A stretch of 34,104 bases of DNA from Nocardia lijiangensis NBRC 108240 (GCF_001613045.1 NZ_BDBP01000088.1:1-34104); one strand, 5' to 3'; shown: positions 11,043 to 18,745, numbered from the stretch's first letter. Program-made: numbers and translations. The notes: generated from the letters alone by a model not told the origin.

Positions 11043-11980
11043 TTCGCTACCACCTCCGTGGCGTGGCCCGTCAGGGCGAGGAAGACATCGTCGAGATCGG
11101 GTGTGTGCACGGAGAACTCTTCGGCGCTGAGCGAGTACTCGTCGAGCCGTTCCAGCAGCGCCCGGAGCGATCTCGTCCCGCCGTCGCTGGGAACCCGCAG
11201 GGTCAGTGCCTCGTCGTCCCGCGTGGTATCGGGGAACAGACGCGCGGCTGCGTCGAGCTGGGAGACGTCGGTGAATCGGAGCCGGACGTGCGTCCCGGGG
11301 ATCTGGCGCTTGAGGTCGTCGGGCGTGCCCTGGGCGACCAGGCGGCCCTGGTCGAGCACCGCGATCCGGTCGGCGAGCTGATCGGCTTCCTCGAGGTACT
11401 GGGTGGTGAGGAAGATGGTCACGCCGTCGGCCACCAAGTCGCGGATGATCGACCACATCGTGCGACGGCTGCGCGGATCCAGACCCGTCGTCGGCTCGTC
11501 AAGGAAGATGATCTGCGGGTTGCCGATGAGCGTCATCGCCAGGTCGAGCTTGCGGCGCATACCGCCGGAGTAGGTCGACGCGGGCTTCTTCGCCGCCTCC
11601 ACCAGATCGAAGCGTTCCAGCAGCTCCGCGACGGTCCGCTTGCCGTCTTCGTCGGAGACCCCGTGGAGGTCCACCATCAGCTGCAGGTTCTCATACCCCG
11701 TCAGCAGCTCGTCCACCGCCGCGAACTGGCCGGTGACCCCGATCGCCGCGCGCACCGCCTTGGCCTCGGTCGCGATGTCGTGGCCGGCGACGCGTACCGA
11801 CCCGCCGTCGGCTTTTGCCAATGTGCTCAGCACATTCACCGTCGTCGTCTTACCCGCTCCATTCGGACCGAGCAGGGAAAAGACCGTTCCCGCACGGACA
11901 TCCAGATCGATGCCGTCGAGCACGACCTTGTCCCCATATGTCTTTCGCAGCCCTGACACCGCGATCGCTGAATTACTCAT
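11039..11980 (-). CDS. drrA: ABC exporter ATPase, DrrA family
   Basis: 313 residues. Walker A GPNGAGKTT (38-46), ABC signature YSGGMRRKLDLAM near 137 and Walker B with the D-loop IIFLDEPTTGLD near 160 are all intact, followed by the DrrA-specific C-terminal domain. ATG 11980 lies exactly 6 bp after a GATGGT -10 box, so a leaderless transcript is predicted. It is the first gene of drrAB. Its first 25 or so codons are the apparent source of the fragments at 6227-6150 and 6539-6620. Confidence 0.95.
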   Translation of the reverse strand: MSNSAIAVSGLRKTYGDKVVLDGIDLDVRAGTVFSLLGPNGAGKTTTVNVLSTLAKADGGSVRVAGHDIATEAKAVRAAIGVTGQFAAVDELLTGYENLQLMVDLHGVSDEDGKRTVAELLERFDLVEAAKKPASTYSGGMRRKLDLAMTLIGNPQIIFLDEPTTGLDPRSRRTMWSIIRDLVADGVTIFLTTQYLEEADQLADRIAVLDQGRLVAQGTPDDLKRQIPGTHVRLRFTDVSQLDAAARLFPDTTRDDEALTLRVPSDGGTRSLRALLERLDEYSLSAEEFSVHTPDLDDVFLALTGHATEVVAK

Positions 11981-12031
11981 GCCACCACCATCGGCGCCCG
12001 CCCTGTCACCCGCCTGTCACGCCCCTGACAC
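11981..12031 (-). promoter_or_regulatory. SARP-type promoter of drrAB
   Basis: On the minus strand: GTGTCAG (12031-12025), GTGACAG (12020-12014) and GTGACAG (12009-12003), 11 bp apart; then 10 bp, GATGGT (11992-11987) and 6 bp to the drrA ATG. Geometry is identical to the ferredoxin and gtrA promoters. Confidence 0.75.
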
Positions 12032-12053
12032 GGCGTTCAGCCTGGTCGTGCCG

Positions 12054-12098
12054 GTGTCAGGCTGGTGTCAGGGTGTTGTCAGGCGAGGCGCCGATAGT
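12054..12098 (+). promoter_or_regulatory. SARP-type promoter of the 135-aa protein gene
   Basis: GTGTCAG (12054-12060), GTGTCAG (12065-12071) and TTGTCAG (12076-12082), 11 bp apart, 10 bp, then GATAGT (12093-12098). It is back to back with the drrAB promoter, 22 bp apart. Unlike the other three, its gene starts about 103 bp past the predicted transcription start, leaving a true 5' UTR with a short hairpin at 12129-12147 (GACCGGCA and TGCCGGTC arms). Confidence 0.72.
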
Positions 12099-12207
12099 GG
12101 TTGCCAGGACGAAGAACAGCACTTCCCCGACCGGCACGGTGCCGGTCGACGACCGTCCATCCGTTCGATCGGATTGCACCACAACAGATTCGAAGGAGCA
12201 CACCATC

Positions 12208-12615
12208 ATGTCCATCACCCTCACCGACCAGGACAAGAGCACCCTGCGGACCGCCGCGTACGGCGCTGTCGCACTGCTGGTGGCCGCCGATGCCACCGGC
12301 TCGCCCCACAAGGTCGCCACCGCCGGCTCCCTCGCCCTGTCGTCGGCGACCGGGTCGGTCGGGCACGTGCTCGCCGCGAAGTCGAAGGACATCGAGCTGA
12401 ACGGCAAGTCTGTCGCCGAGCTCGCCGACCACGTGCTGCCCGCCCTGACAGCCGCGATGATCCTGCTGCAGAAGCAGGATCCGGCCGAGGCCGACAACTT
12501 CCGCAGCACCATCGGCGTCGCCATCGAGGCAGCGAACCGCGCCCACAAAGGCCAGCCCAGCCCCACCATGGCCGACATGACCCGCAAGATCACCGCAGCC
12601 CTCGACGCCGCCTGA
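12208..12615 (+). CDS. 135-aa helical protein of unknown function in the SARP regulon
   Basis: 135 residues from ATG 12208 with GAAGGAG 10 bp upstream. The sequence is Ala-rich and predicted all-helical (TAAYGAVALLVAADATGS, LPALTAAMILLQKQDPAEAD), with no signal peptide, cysteine or catalytic motif, so probably a soluble cytoplasmic protein. I do not recognise the family. It is divergent from drrAB and shares the same promoter architecture, so it is probably induced together with the pump and P450. It ends 60 bp before a strong terminator. Confidence 0.85.
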   Translation: MSITLTDQDKSTLRTAAYGAVALLVAADATGSPHKVATAGSLALSSATGSVGHVLAAKSKDIELNGKSVAELADHVLPALTAAMILLQKQDPAEADNFRSTIGVAIEAANRAHKGQPSPTMADMTRKITAALDAA

Positions 12616-12674
12616 TCGAACGCCGAACCCGCGCAACCACGCCGGAATTCGCGTGGGTTGCGCCCCACCCGCAG

Positions 12675-12706
12675 AGGCGAGTGCTCTTCACGAGCACTCG
12701 CCTTTT
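12675..12706 (+). terminator. Rho-independent terminator after the 135-aa gene
   Basis: An 11-bp stem (aggcgagtgct and agcactcgcct) with a 7-base loop is followed by TTTT. Nearly the same 27-base hairpin occurs at 22803-22829 beside the tRNA. Confidence 0.85.
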
Positions 12707-12964
12707 CGGTTGGGGCCCAACGTTTCAGAACCCGAACCCGCTGGTAGCGGAGGGGCCCGCGATCCGGATCTTCGATGACTGTGACCGGGCTCGGCTGCGA
12801 CGCCGGTGAGACCTTCGGACAGCACTTTGTGTAGCCCGTCACCGAGCCCTTTTCCAAGTGGTAGCTCTCCGTACCCCTTGGTAGGTTTTGGCTTGTTCGC
12901 GCAGCGTGGCGCGCCACTCTCAGTCTTCCACTCGCGGAACCTTCCACTGATCCACAGTTTGTAC

Positions 12965-12988
12965 GCCTCTTTCGTCATGGAAAGAGGC
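12965..12988. repeat. Inverted repeat upstream of the MFS gene
   Basis: Arms gcctctttc and gaaagaggc, 9 bp each with a 6-bp spacer, 80 bp before the MFS start. Possible operator or weak hairpin; no T-run on the plus strand. Confidence 0.5.
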
Positions 12989-13068
12989 GGGAATCGTCAT
13001 ACCCACCTGCCGCCGATTTCGCGGCCGTTCTCGACGGCGAAGTCGGCGGCGGCACCCATGGAGATTTC

Positions 13069-14250
13069 ATGACTGGCACCTTCGCGCCGGCTTTGGAACG
13101 CGCGCGAGATCTACCCGACACCGTAGTGCGGAGTCGTGGATTGTTGACGGGATACTTCGCCGGACTCGGCGTCGTGATGGCCGTCTGGGGAACCCGGATT
13201 CCGGCGGTCCAGGCCTCCGCCGGATTGGACACCGCGGGGCTGGCCGCGATACTGCTCGCCGCCGCGGTCGGCATGGTCGCCGGCCTCCAGGTGGGTGGTC
13301 GCCTCGCCGAACCCGCCCGGCTTTCACAACTGTTGACCGGCGGCGCACTCGGTCTCGCCGCAAGCCTCGCGTTGCTCGGTACCTGCCGAAATCCGATCGC
13401 GCTCGCCGTTGCGGCGCTGCTCTTCGGTGCCGCGCACGGTGTGCTGGACGTCGCGGCGAACGCCGCGGCGGTTCGGTGCCAGGAGGCATACGGTCGCCCG
13501 ATCATGTCGAGCCTTCATGCGGCCTACAGTCTCGGCGCGCTGGGCGGGGCAGTGCTCGCCGCTGTCACCGCACACGATTCGCACACCTACATCTTCGGCG
13601 TCACCGCGGCCGTGATGATCGTGGCCACGGCCGCGGTGGCGTCGGCTACCCGCTGCGTCGGATCCGCGGACCTCACTCCGGTGGAAACGGTGACGCGGGA
13701 GCGTTCGCCCGAACTGTCCCGGTCCCGGATCTGGCTGTTGGGCTTGCTGGCCGCCGCATGTCTGCTGGGTGAAGGAGCTGCGGCCGATTGGTCGGCAGTC
13801 CATCTCAGCGTGCTCGAGGCGTCCCCCGCGGTCGGTGCCGCGGCGTACGCCGGATACAGCGCGGCCATGGCCGCAGGCCGCCTCGTCGGTGATCGGCTCA
13901 TCGCACGCTTCGGTGCGCCGAGAGTTGTTCGGGCGGGCGCGATTCTGGCTTCGGCCGGACTCATTGCGGGCCTGTCGATTACCGGTGTGCCGTTCGCGCT
14001 GGCCGGCTGGGCCATTTTCGGTCTCGGACTGTCGGTCACGATTCCCTCCCTGTTCAGCGCAGCCGGGGCGGGTGGTCCTCGCGCGGTCGCCACCGTAGCC
14101 GTGACCGGCTATCTCGGTCTCCTCGCAGGCCCGGCGCTCGTCGGCGCCCTGGCCGCCGCGACGGCCCTGCCCGCTGCCCTCATACTGCCCGCCCTGCTCG
14201 CCGCAGGCGTGGCTGTCCTATCTCATCGAGCCCTGGAGAACCGGTGGTAA
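13069..14250 (+). CDS. Major facilitator superfamily transporter
   Basis: 393 residues with about 12 hydrophobic helices in two halves separated by a charged stretch (TPVETVTRERSPELSRSR, about 203-222). The N-terminal half has WGTRIPAVQ and GARLAEP-like loop residues and the second half SLFSAAG, as in YbjJ-type MFS proteins of unclear substrate. ATG 13069 is preceded by GGAG. The 3' end overlaps the HAD gene by 7 bp, so the two are one operon. It carries no SARP-type promoter. Substrate unknown; efflux is more likely than uptake for this subfamily. Confidence 0.9.
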   Translation: MTGTFAPALERARDLPDTVVRSRGLLTGYFAGLGVVMAVWGTRIPAVQASAGLDTAGLAAILLAAAVGMVAGLQVGGRLAEPARLSQLLTGGALGLAASLALLGTCRNPIALAVAALLFGAAHGVLDVAANAAAVRCQEAYGRPIMSSLHAAYSLGALGGAVLAAVTAHDSHTYIFGVTAAVMIVATAAVASATRCVGSADLTPVETVTRERSPELSRSRIWLLGLLAAACLLGEGAAADWSAVHLSVLEASPAVGAAAYAGYSAAMAAGRLVGDRLIARFGAPRVVRAGAILASAGLIAGLSITGVPFALAGWAIFGLGLSVTIPSLFSAAGAGGPRAVATVAVTGYLGLLAGPALVGALAAATALPAALILPALLAAGVAVLSHRALENRW

Positions 14251-14888
14251 CCGCACTATCTCACCAGCCCGCGGAACTCGACGCGGTCATCTTCGACTAC
14301 AACGGCGTCATCGGCCTGCAACCCACCGTCCCTATGTGGAGCGGCCTCGCCGAACTCGCCGGATGGCACGACGACCAGCTAGGACTGTTCCAGACTGCTT
14401 TCTGGAGCGCCCGCGAACCCTACGATTCCGGCCAATTCGACGACGCGGACTTCTGGACCGCCGTGCTCGGCCACCGCCCGGACCCGGAACTGCTCACCCG
14501 GTTGTGTGCCGTCGACACCGCTATGTGGACCTCGACCGACGCCCGCGTCGTCGCACTCCTCCACCGGGCCCGGCGGGCGGGTCTCCCCATGGTGCTGCTC
14601 TCCAACGCACCCCGCCCGGTGAGCGATGCCCTCGACGCCTCCGACTGGCGCCCCCTGATGACCGACGCCCTCTACTCGGCCCGGCTCGGCATGAACAAAC
14701 CCCACCCCGACACCTACCGAAACGCGCTCGCCGCGACCGGAGTTCACGATCCCGGCCGCGTCCTCTTCATCGACGACCGTGCCGACAACTGCCAAGCCGC
14801 CGCCAACCTCGGCCTGCGCACACTCCACTACACCGGCTCACCCACCGATATCGAAGCTCACCTCCGCCTCGCCATCGTCGCCGCGTAA
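14244..14888 (+). CDS. HAD superfamily hydrolase with DxN motif
   Basis: 214 residues from GTG 14244, overlapping the MFS stop. HAD motifs are motif I FDYNGV (Asp18, Asn20), motif II VLLSNA, motif III with the lysine of NKPHPDTY, and motif IV FIDDRADN. The second aspartate of the canonical DxD phosphatase motif is Asn here, so the usual general acid/base is missing; the enzyme may be a slow phosphatase, act on another leaving group, or be non-catalytic. A helical cap lies between motifs I and II. Coupling to the MFS gene suggests a shared substrate. A terminator follows at 14966. Confidence 0.88.
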   Translation: MVTALSHQPAELDAVIFDYNGVIGLQPTVPMWSGLAELAGWHDDQLGLFQTAFWSAREPYDSGQFDDADFWTAVLGHRPDPELLTRLCAVDTAMWTSTDARVVALLHRARRAGLPMVLLSNAPRPVSDALDASDWRPLMTDALYSARLGMNKPHPDTYRNALAATGVHDPGRVLFIDDRADNCQAAANLGLRTLHYTGSPTDIEAHLRLAIVAA

Positions 14889-14965
14889 GTTCCAGTCGTC
14901 ACAGGGGATTTCCGAAGTCGGGGCGACACCGCTGCCGACCGGTGATGAACACGAGGCCGACCTGA

Positions 14966-14998
14966 CGCTCGGCTGGGATATCCCCAGCCGAGCGTTTT
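14966..14998 (+). terminator. Rho-independent terminator after the HAD gene
   Basis: A 12-bp perfect stem (cgctcggctggg and cccagccgagcg, 5-base loop) followed by TTTT. It ends the MFS-HAD operon and marks the left edge of the next module. Confidence 0.85.
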
Positions 14999-15151
14999 GC
15001 ATGGCCGACCAGCCCATCGGGCAGCATGCAACCTACAGGTCGGCGCCCCCGTAGAAGCGGTGATGCGACTTGTCGATGCCGTAGCCAGCCCAGCCGAACG
15101 GCGCTATTCCGGCAGGTTGAGGGGTTGTTCAGCACCGCCAGGCAAGATCCG

Positions 15152-15718
15152 CTAGACAGGGCGAACCGGGTCGAGTTCGTTGAACAGCAGGGTTGGCTCT
15201 GCGAGAATGTCGCGCCCGACCTCGGTCTTGTAGATTTCGTCGACGCTGCCGAAACGGGCCACAGAGTAGTCGAGGCCCAAACTGGCAGCGGCGCTACGAA
15301 CCGCGGCCTCGTCGGGACCTTCGATCTCCAGGAACGTCGGAAGGCCGGGCCAAGTGTCGATGTCGAATACTGTGTCGCCCAGCTGCCACTCCTCGCGGTA
15401 GTTCTCTTGGTACCGCATTTCGCGCAAACCGAGTCGGGTCAGGATCTCTGCCATCGCGGGCAGGTCCCCGACAGTAGTTTCGATCTCGGTTGTGCCGTCG
15501 ATCGTCGAAGCGTCGGTGACCTGCTTGAGCGTCAGGGTCGAGCGCGTTCCCTCGTCACGCAGCCGAACCCAGGCTCCTCGTGCGAGGGCCTCGTCTTCAA
15601 ATATTTTGCGGGTCAACAGTGTTCGAGAGAATGATTGAGTGGCGCCGAGGGCGATCAGCGCGGTTCGTACGGCTTCGACGTCTACGGACAGGAACTTGGC
15701 TTCATACTCATGCTTCAT
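15152..15718 (-). CDS. CYTH domain protein (class IV adenylyl cyclase / triphosphatase fold)
   Basis: 188 residues from ATG 15718. The N-terminal ExExK signature is present as E4-Y-E-A-K8, followed by an RLRDEG strand, a TLKQV strand and, later, alternating acidic and basic strands (TEIETTV, FLEIEGPDE), as expected of the CYTH triphosphate tunnel. CYTH enzymes act on triphosphate groups: adenylyl cyclase CyaB, thiamine triphosphatase, inorganic triphosphatase. Its activity here is open, but a nucleotide or inorganic triphosphate substrate is likely. Last gene of the minus operon, overlapping the methyltransferase by 11 bp. Confidence 0.88.
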   Translation of the reverse strand: MKHEYEAKFLSVDVEAVRTALIALGATQSFSRTLLTRKIFEDEALARGAWVRLRDEGTRSTLTLKQVTDASTIDGTTEIETTVGDLPAMAEILTRLGLREMRYQENYREEWQLGDTVFDIDTWPGLPTFLEIEGPDEAAVRSAAASLGLDYSVARFGSVDEIYKTEVGRDILAEPTLLFNELDPVRPV

Positions 15719-16391
15719 CGTGGCTGGGTCCGCCTTTCGCATGGTCGTCCGGATGCCTTTTGGCGATGAGCACGCCCATCCGGTGCGTATGGTCGTGCAG
15801 TTGCCCCACGTGGGCACGTTCGAGAAACGGGTCGGTCTGCAAAGTCAGCAGCACGTCCCAAGCGTCACCGAAGTAGCTGATAAGGACGTCCGGGGTGGTG
15901 TAGTGCTCGATCTCATGATGCCGCTTATCCACCGGCATCATGAACTCTGCCCCGAACACCCCACCAGGGTGGACGAGCTGCTGCATTCGAGCGATGAATT
16001 CAACCAACGGACGCCGATGGTTCGCGCTGTAATGCCATGAGCAACTTGTCCAAACGGCATCGGCCACCACATCAGCGGGATCGCTATCCAGAAAGTCCTC
16101 CGCCACGATGCGGACGCGGTGCTGCAGGTCGGCATCCTTCAGTCGCTCGATCAGGCCAGGCGCGTAGCCGAGGCCGGATACTGGCAGCAGAACCTCACCG
16201 CCATAGAGCGCCAGCGGATCCTTCTCGATCGCAATGACGTTGTATCCGGCCTCGGCGAGCGGGAGGACGAACTTGCCGTCACTGGCACCGATCACGGCGA
16301 CCGTCGCACCGGGCCGACACTCCTCGGCCAGCGCCCGACAAAACAGCGGGAAGAAGGTCAGGGTTTGTTCCCAAAGGCTAGTGGTTGACAC
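15708..16391 (-). CDS. Class I SAM-dependent methyltransferase-like protein
   Basis: 227 residues from GTG 16391. Motif I is VAVIGASDGK (31-40) with the acidic residue closing strand 2 at Glu56 (VIAIEKDP), and an acidic region EDFLDSDPADVV near 100 matches the adenine-binding part. The later SCSWHYSANHRRP is in the motif IV region. This is the Rossmann-type fold that transfers methyl from SAM; the acceptor is unknown. It overlaps the kinase gene by 14 bp upstream and CYTH by 11 bp downstream, indicating strict co-translation. Confidence 0.82.
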   Translation of the reverse strand: MSTTSLWEQTLTFFPLFCRALAEECRPGATVAVIGASDGKFVLPLAEAGYNVIAIEKDPLALYGGEVLLPVSGLGYAPGLIERLKDADLQHRVRIVAEDFLDSDPADVVADAVWTSCSWHYSANHRRPLVEFIARMQQLVHPGGVFGAEFMMPVDKRHHEIEHYTTPDVLISYFGDAWDVLLTLQTDPFLERAHVGQLHDHTHRMGVLIAKRHPDDHAKGGPSHDEA

Positions 16392-16953
16392 GATTCGCTC
16401 CAGTTACGTTGAAAGACAGGATCGTTCGGACCGCCTCGTCCGGTGTCCCTGTGGTGGTGTCGACCTGATGAATGGGAAACCGGCGGTAAGCAATGGCGAG
16501 TTGGTCGGCGTGCTGCTCGCCGAGAACGTCCCAGCGCGTCATCTGTTTGTCGCGCTCGGCCAAGCGTTTGAGTCGTTCCCCCGGCTCGCAAACCAGCTGG
16601 TAGGTAACCGGTTGCGGCAGATCGTCCGGTAGAGCGACCTCGAGCTTCGCGCCGAACACGCTATGGGTCGTCAGGCAGCGAGCGAAGTAGCTCTCGACCA
16701 CGACTGGAATCCCGGCATCGAGGTAGCGCCGGATCTGATCACTTGCTGTGAACAGCGCCGACAGAAAGAAGCACATCCGGGCATCGGCGTTCTCGTAAGG
16801 ATCGAGTTCCCGCCGCAGTGGCTGGTAGAACGGTGGGACCGTGGGTACCAGCACTGCCTGGCGCGCCTCGGCGAGCAGCGGCGCGACCGTCGACTTGCCG
16901 GTGCCGGGTAGACCTTCGATGCTTTCGAACAGCGGGCGCTCAGATATTGCCAT
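16378..16953 (-). CDS. P-loop kinase resembling thymidylate/nucleoside kinases
   Basis: 191 residues from ATG 16953 (GTG 16962 is also possible). Walker A GLPGTGKST is at 14-22 right after FESIEG, as in thymidylate and deoxynucleoside kinases. A DR(Y/F)-like position is VESYFARCL (near 90), and a lid-like arginine-rich segment (GERLKRLAERDKQMTRWD) follows at about 130-150. It probably phosphorylates a nucleotide or other small molecule with ATP. It is not the housekeeping Tmk, judging by divergence and the operon. It overlaps radical SAM and methyltransferase genes by 14 bp each. Confidence 0.82.
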   Translation of the reverse strand: MAISERPLFESIEGLPGTGKSTVAPLLAEARQAVLVPTVPPFYQPLRRELDPYENADARMCFFLSALFTASDQIRRYLDAGIPVVVESYFARCLTTHSVFGAKLEVALPDDLPQPVTYQLVCEPGERLKRLAERDKQMTRWDVLGEQHADQLAIAYRRFPIHQVDTTTGTPDEAVRTILSFNVTGANRVNH

Positions 16954-17839
16954 ACACCACATCCGGAATGGCCAGTGTCAGTTCGTGATTAGCTGACGGG
17001 CGGTAGGTGATTTCGTTCGCGTCCTTGTCGTACCAGAAGGCGTGCGAATCTTTGCCCACGGCCTTGCACGACATGGTCAGCGCGCCGCGGGGGTCGGACT
17101 CGATCCTGTCGATGCCGTAGCGCCCGGTCGGTACAGCGCAAACTGGCGCACCGTCCTCGGAGAGGTCCTCATCGAGGATCACCTCGATTCCCAATCTGGC
17201 GTTACGGAGCTGCTTCCGGAGTCGCTCGTAGTCTGCCGGGTCGGTCACCAGCATGTCCGGGTGCCGGGCGGCGTTGCCGACCGGCCGCAGCTGGTGCAGT
17301 TTGAGCTGTGAAACGTCCAATGCCGCCAGCGTGCCGACAAGCTCCACTACTTCGCTGATGTTGTACCGATTCACCGTCAGCGTCGCCCCGGTGGGCACTC
17401 CCAGATCGCGCGCCAGAGCGATGGCTTCGAGTGCCGCGGTGTAACTTCCGGCTTTACGGATCAGGTCGTTGGTGGCCCCGACCCCTTCGAGGGAGATGCG
17501 CAGCAGATCGACGCACGGCGCGATCTCGCGCAGGCGTGGCCCGATACGGTAGCCATTACTGCAGATTTCGACGGTCAGTCCGAGGGTGTGTTTGGCGTAG
17601 CGGACCACGCGTGGCAGGTCCTTGTAGACGAACGGTTCGCCACCGAGCAAGGTCACCGCCTCGGTGGCGTACTGCTGCTGCATGAGCCGCATCAGGTTGC
17701 ATGCCTGTTCAGCGGTGTACGCGTCGGCATATTGCAACCGCTCGCCGTGGAAGCAGTGCTTGCAGGCGAAATTGCACCGATACAGCAACTGCAGATACAG
17801 CATCTTGATCTGACGAATACCTGTGGTTTCCCGGATCAC
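16940..17839 (-). CDS. Radical SAM enzyme
   Basis: 299 residues from GTG 17839, with AAGGGGG about 8 bp upstream. The [4Fe-4S]-binding C-x3-C-x2-C is C22-NFA-C26-KH-C29; GGEP (66-69) binds SAM, and the LRISLEG strand (about 113-119) and SNGY follow as in MoaA/SPASM-type barrels. Only two further cysteines (234, 258) lie in the C-terminal third, too few for a full SPASM domain, so any auxiliary cluster would be unusual. First gene of an overlapping operon with kinase, methyltransferase and CYTH; I infer that it performs the key radical step on a nucleotide-like or peptide substrate. No precursor peptide is evident nearby. The pattern differs from prokaryotic viperins. Confidence 0.92.
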   Translation of the reverse strand: MIRETTGIRQIKMLYLQLLYRCNFACKHCFHGERLQYADAYTAEQACNLMRLMQQQYATEAVTLLGGEPFVYKDLPRVVRYAKHTLGLTVEICSNGYRIGPRLREIAPCVDLLRISLEGVGATNDLIRKAGSYTAALEAIALARDLGVPTGATLTVNRYNISEVVELVGTLAALDVSQLKLHQLRPVGNAARHPDMLVTDPADYERLRKQLRNARLGIEVILDEDLSEDGAPVCAVPTGRYGIDRIESDPRGALTMSCKAVGKDSHAFWYDKDANEITYRPSANHELTLAIPDVVYGNI

Positions 17840-18000
17840 GGTGGCCCCCTTGGGTTTCTAGGCGAGGGAGATCATCGTGTCCGGTGACAGTGGGACTGCG
17901 TAACCGCGTATGGGACGCCGCGAAGGACGTCCCGGAACGTTTGGGCGACGCGTCATGGTGTGCTTGCCCAAACCGACTGCGGTTGGGTTCCATTGAAGGT
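17840..18000. promoter_or_regulatory. Divergent promoter region of the radical SAM module
   Basis: 161 bp between the radical SAM operon (minus) and the HTH-NUDIX pair (plus). Two inverted repeats are visible: gggacg with cgtccc around 17908-17931, and cccaaacc with ggttggg at 17967-17987, close to the HTH start. They are candidate operators for the HTH protein itself. Confidence 0.45.
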
Positions 18001-18735
18001 GTGAATGTCCGGCTTCAGTCCGTGCTCCACCAGCGGGGGATCGTGCCCGAGTCGTTGGCCAACGTCTGCCAGGTCGACCCGAAGACGGTCAGCCGTTGGC
18101 TCGGTGGCCGGGTACCGCACCCCAGACACCGCCGACGCTTGGCCGACCACCTGCGTGTGGAAGAGACCTTCCTGTGGCCGCCTCCCCCGGATGCGCCGCC
18201 GGTACCGAAAAATGTCGAGCTCGTCGCGACCTATCCCAATCGGGCGGAGGTACCACGGGAGACCTGGCTCTCGCTGCTGCGCGAAGCCACCGAGCAGATT
18301 GATGTGCTCGTTTTCTCCGGGACATTCTTCGCGCAATCGAATCCGCATGTCGCGAAGATGCTCATCGAGCGGGCAACGCAGGGTGCTCGCGTCCGCCTCT
18401 GCTTCGGCAACCCGGACGGCCAAGCCGTCGCCGCCCGCGGCGAGGAAGAAGGCATTGGTGACACCCTGGCAGCAAAGATCCGGGCTTCTCTGACCTATTA
18501 CCGCGCGCTGCTATCGCACGAGCACTGCGAGGTACGGCTCCACGACACGACCCTGTACAACTCGTTGTTCCGCTACGACGACGTCCTGCTGGTCAATCCC
18601 CACATCTGGGGACAGCCAGCCAGCGCCAACCCAGTCCTCCAACTCAAACGCACAGGTGAGACAGGGTGGTTCGACAACTACACCGAAAGCTTCGACGCCA
18701 TCTGGGCTGACGCGCAGCCCTGGACCCCTACGTGA
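18001..18735 (+). CDS. HTH regulator/sensor with PLD-like C-terminal domain
   Basis: 244 residues from GTG 18001; the frame could open at 17884, but the extra residues lack protein character. Residues 1-55 form an XRE-like helix-turn-helix (LQSVLHQRG, ESLANVCQVDPKTVSRWLGG). The remainder has VDVLVFSGTF, a cluster ERATQGARVRLCFGNPDG and DTTLYNSLFRYDDVLLVNPH, the layout of the phospholipase-D-like C-terminal regions seen in Streptomyces HTH proteins (I recall DUF5919 as a name). The classical HxKxxxxD motif is not visible, so it may bind a ligand without catalysis. It lies 10 bp before the NUDIX gene and is divergent from the radical SAM operon, which it likely controls. Confidence 0.8.
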   Translation: MNVRLQSVLHQRGIVPESLANVCQVDPKTVSRWLGGRVPHPRHRRRLADHLRVEETFLWPPPPDAPPVPKNVELVATYPNRAEVPRETWLSLLREATEQIDVLVFSGTFFAQSNPHVAKMLIERATQGARVRLCFGNPDGQAVAARGEEEGIGDTLAAKIRASLTYYRALLSHEHCEVRLHDTTLYNSLFRYDDVLLVNPHIWGQPASANPVLQLKRTGETGWFDNYTESFDAIWADAQPWTPT

Positions 18736-18745
18736 GAGGCCAACC

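Larger units (their letters stand above)
12616..13068. other. Intergenic region before the MFS gene
   Basis: 453 bp holding the terminator at 12675-12706 and an inverted repeat at 12965-12988. A 96-codon minus frame (12688-12978) has no ribosome-binding site and overlaps the terminator, so I do not call it. The promoter of the MFS-HAD pair should lie in the right half. Confidence 0.5.

Noticed and set aside
12688..12978. 96-codon minus-strand frame ending in the terminator
   Set aside because: No ribosome-binding site, no recognised motif, and its end overlaps a clear terminator hairpin of the other strand.
16940..17839. Prokaryotic viperin
   Set aside because: Although a nucleotide-kinase-like gene is adjacent, the cysteine-motif surroundings and the ISLEG/GATLTVNR segments resemble MoaA/SPASM-type enzymes more than viperins.
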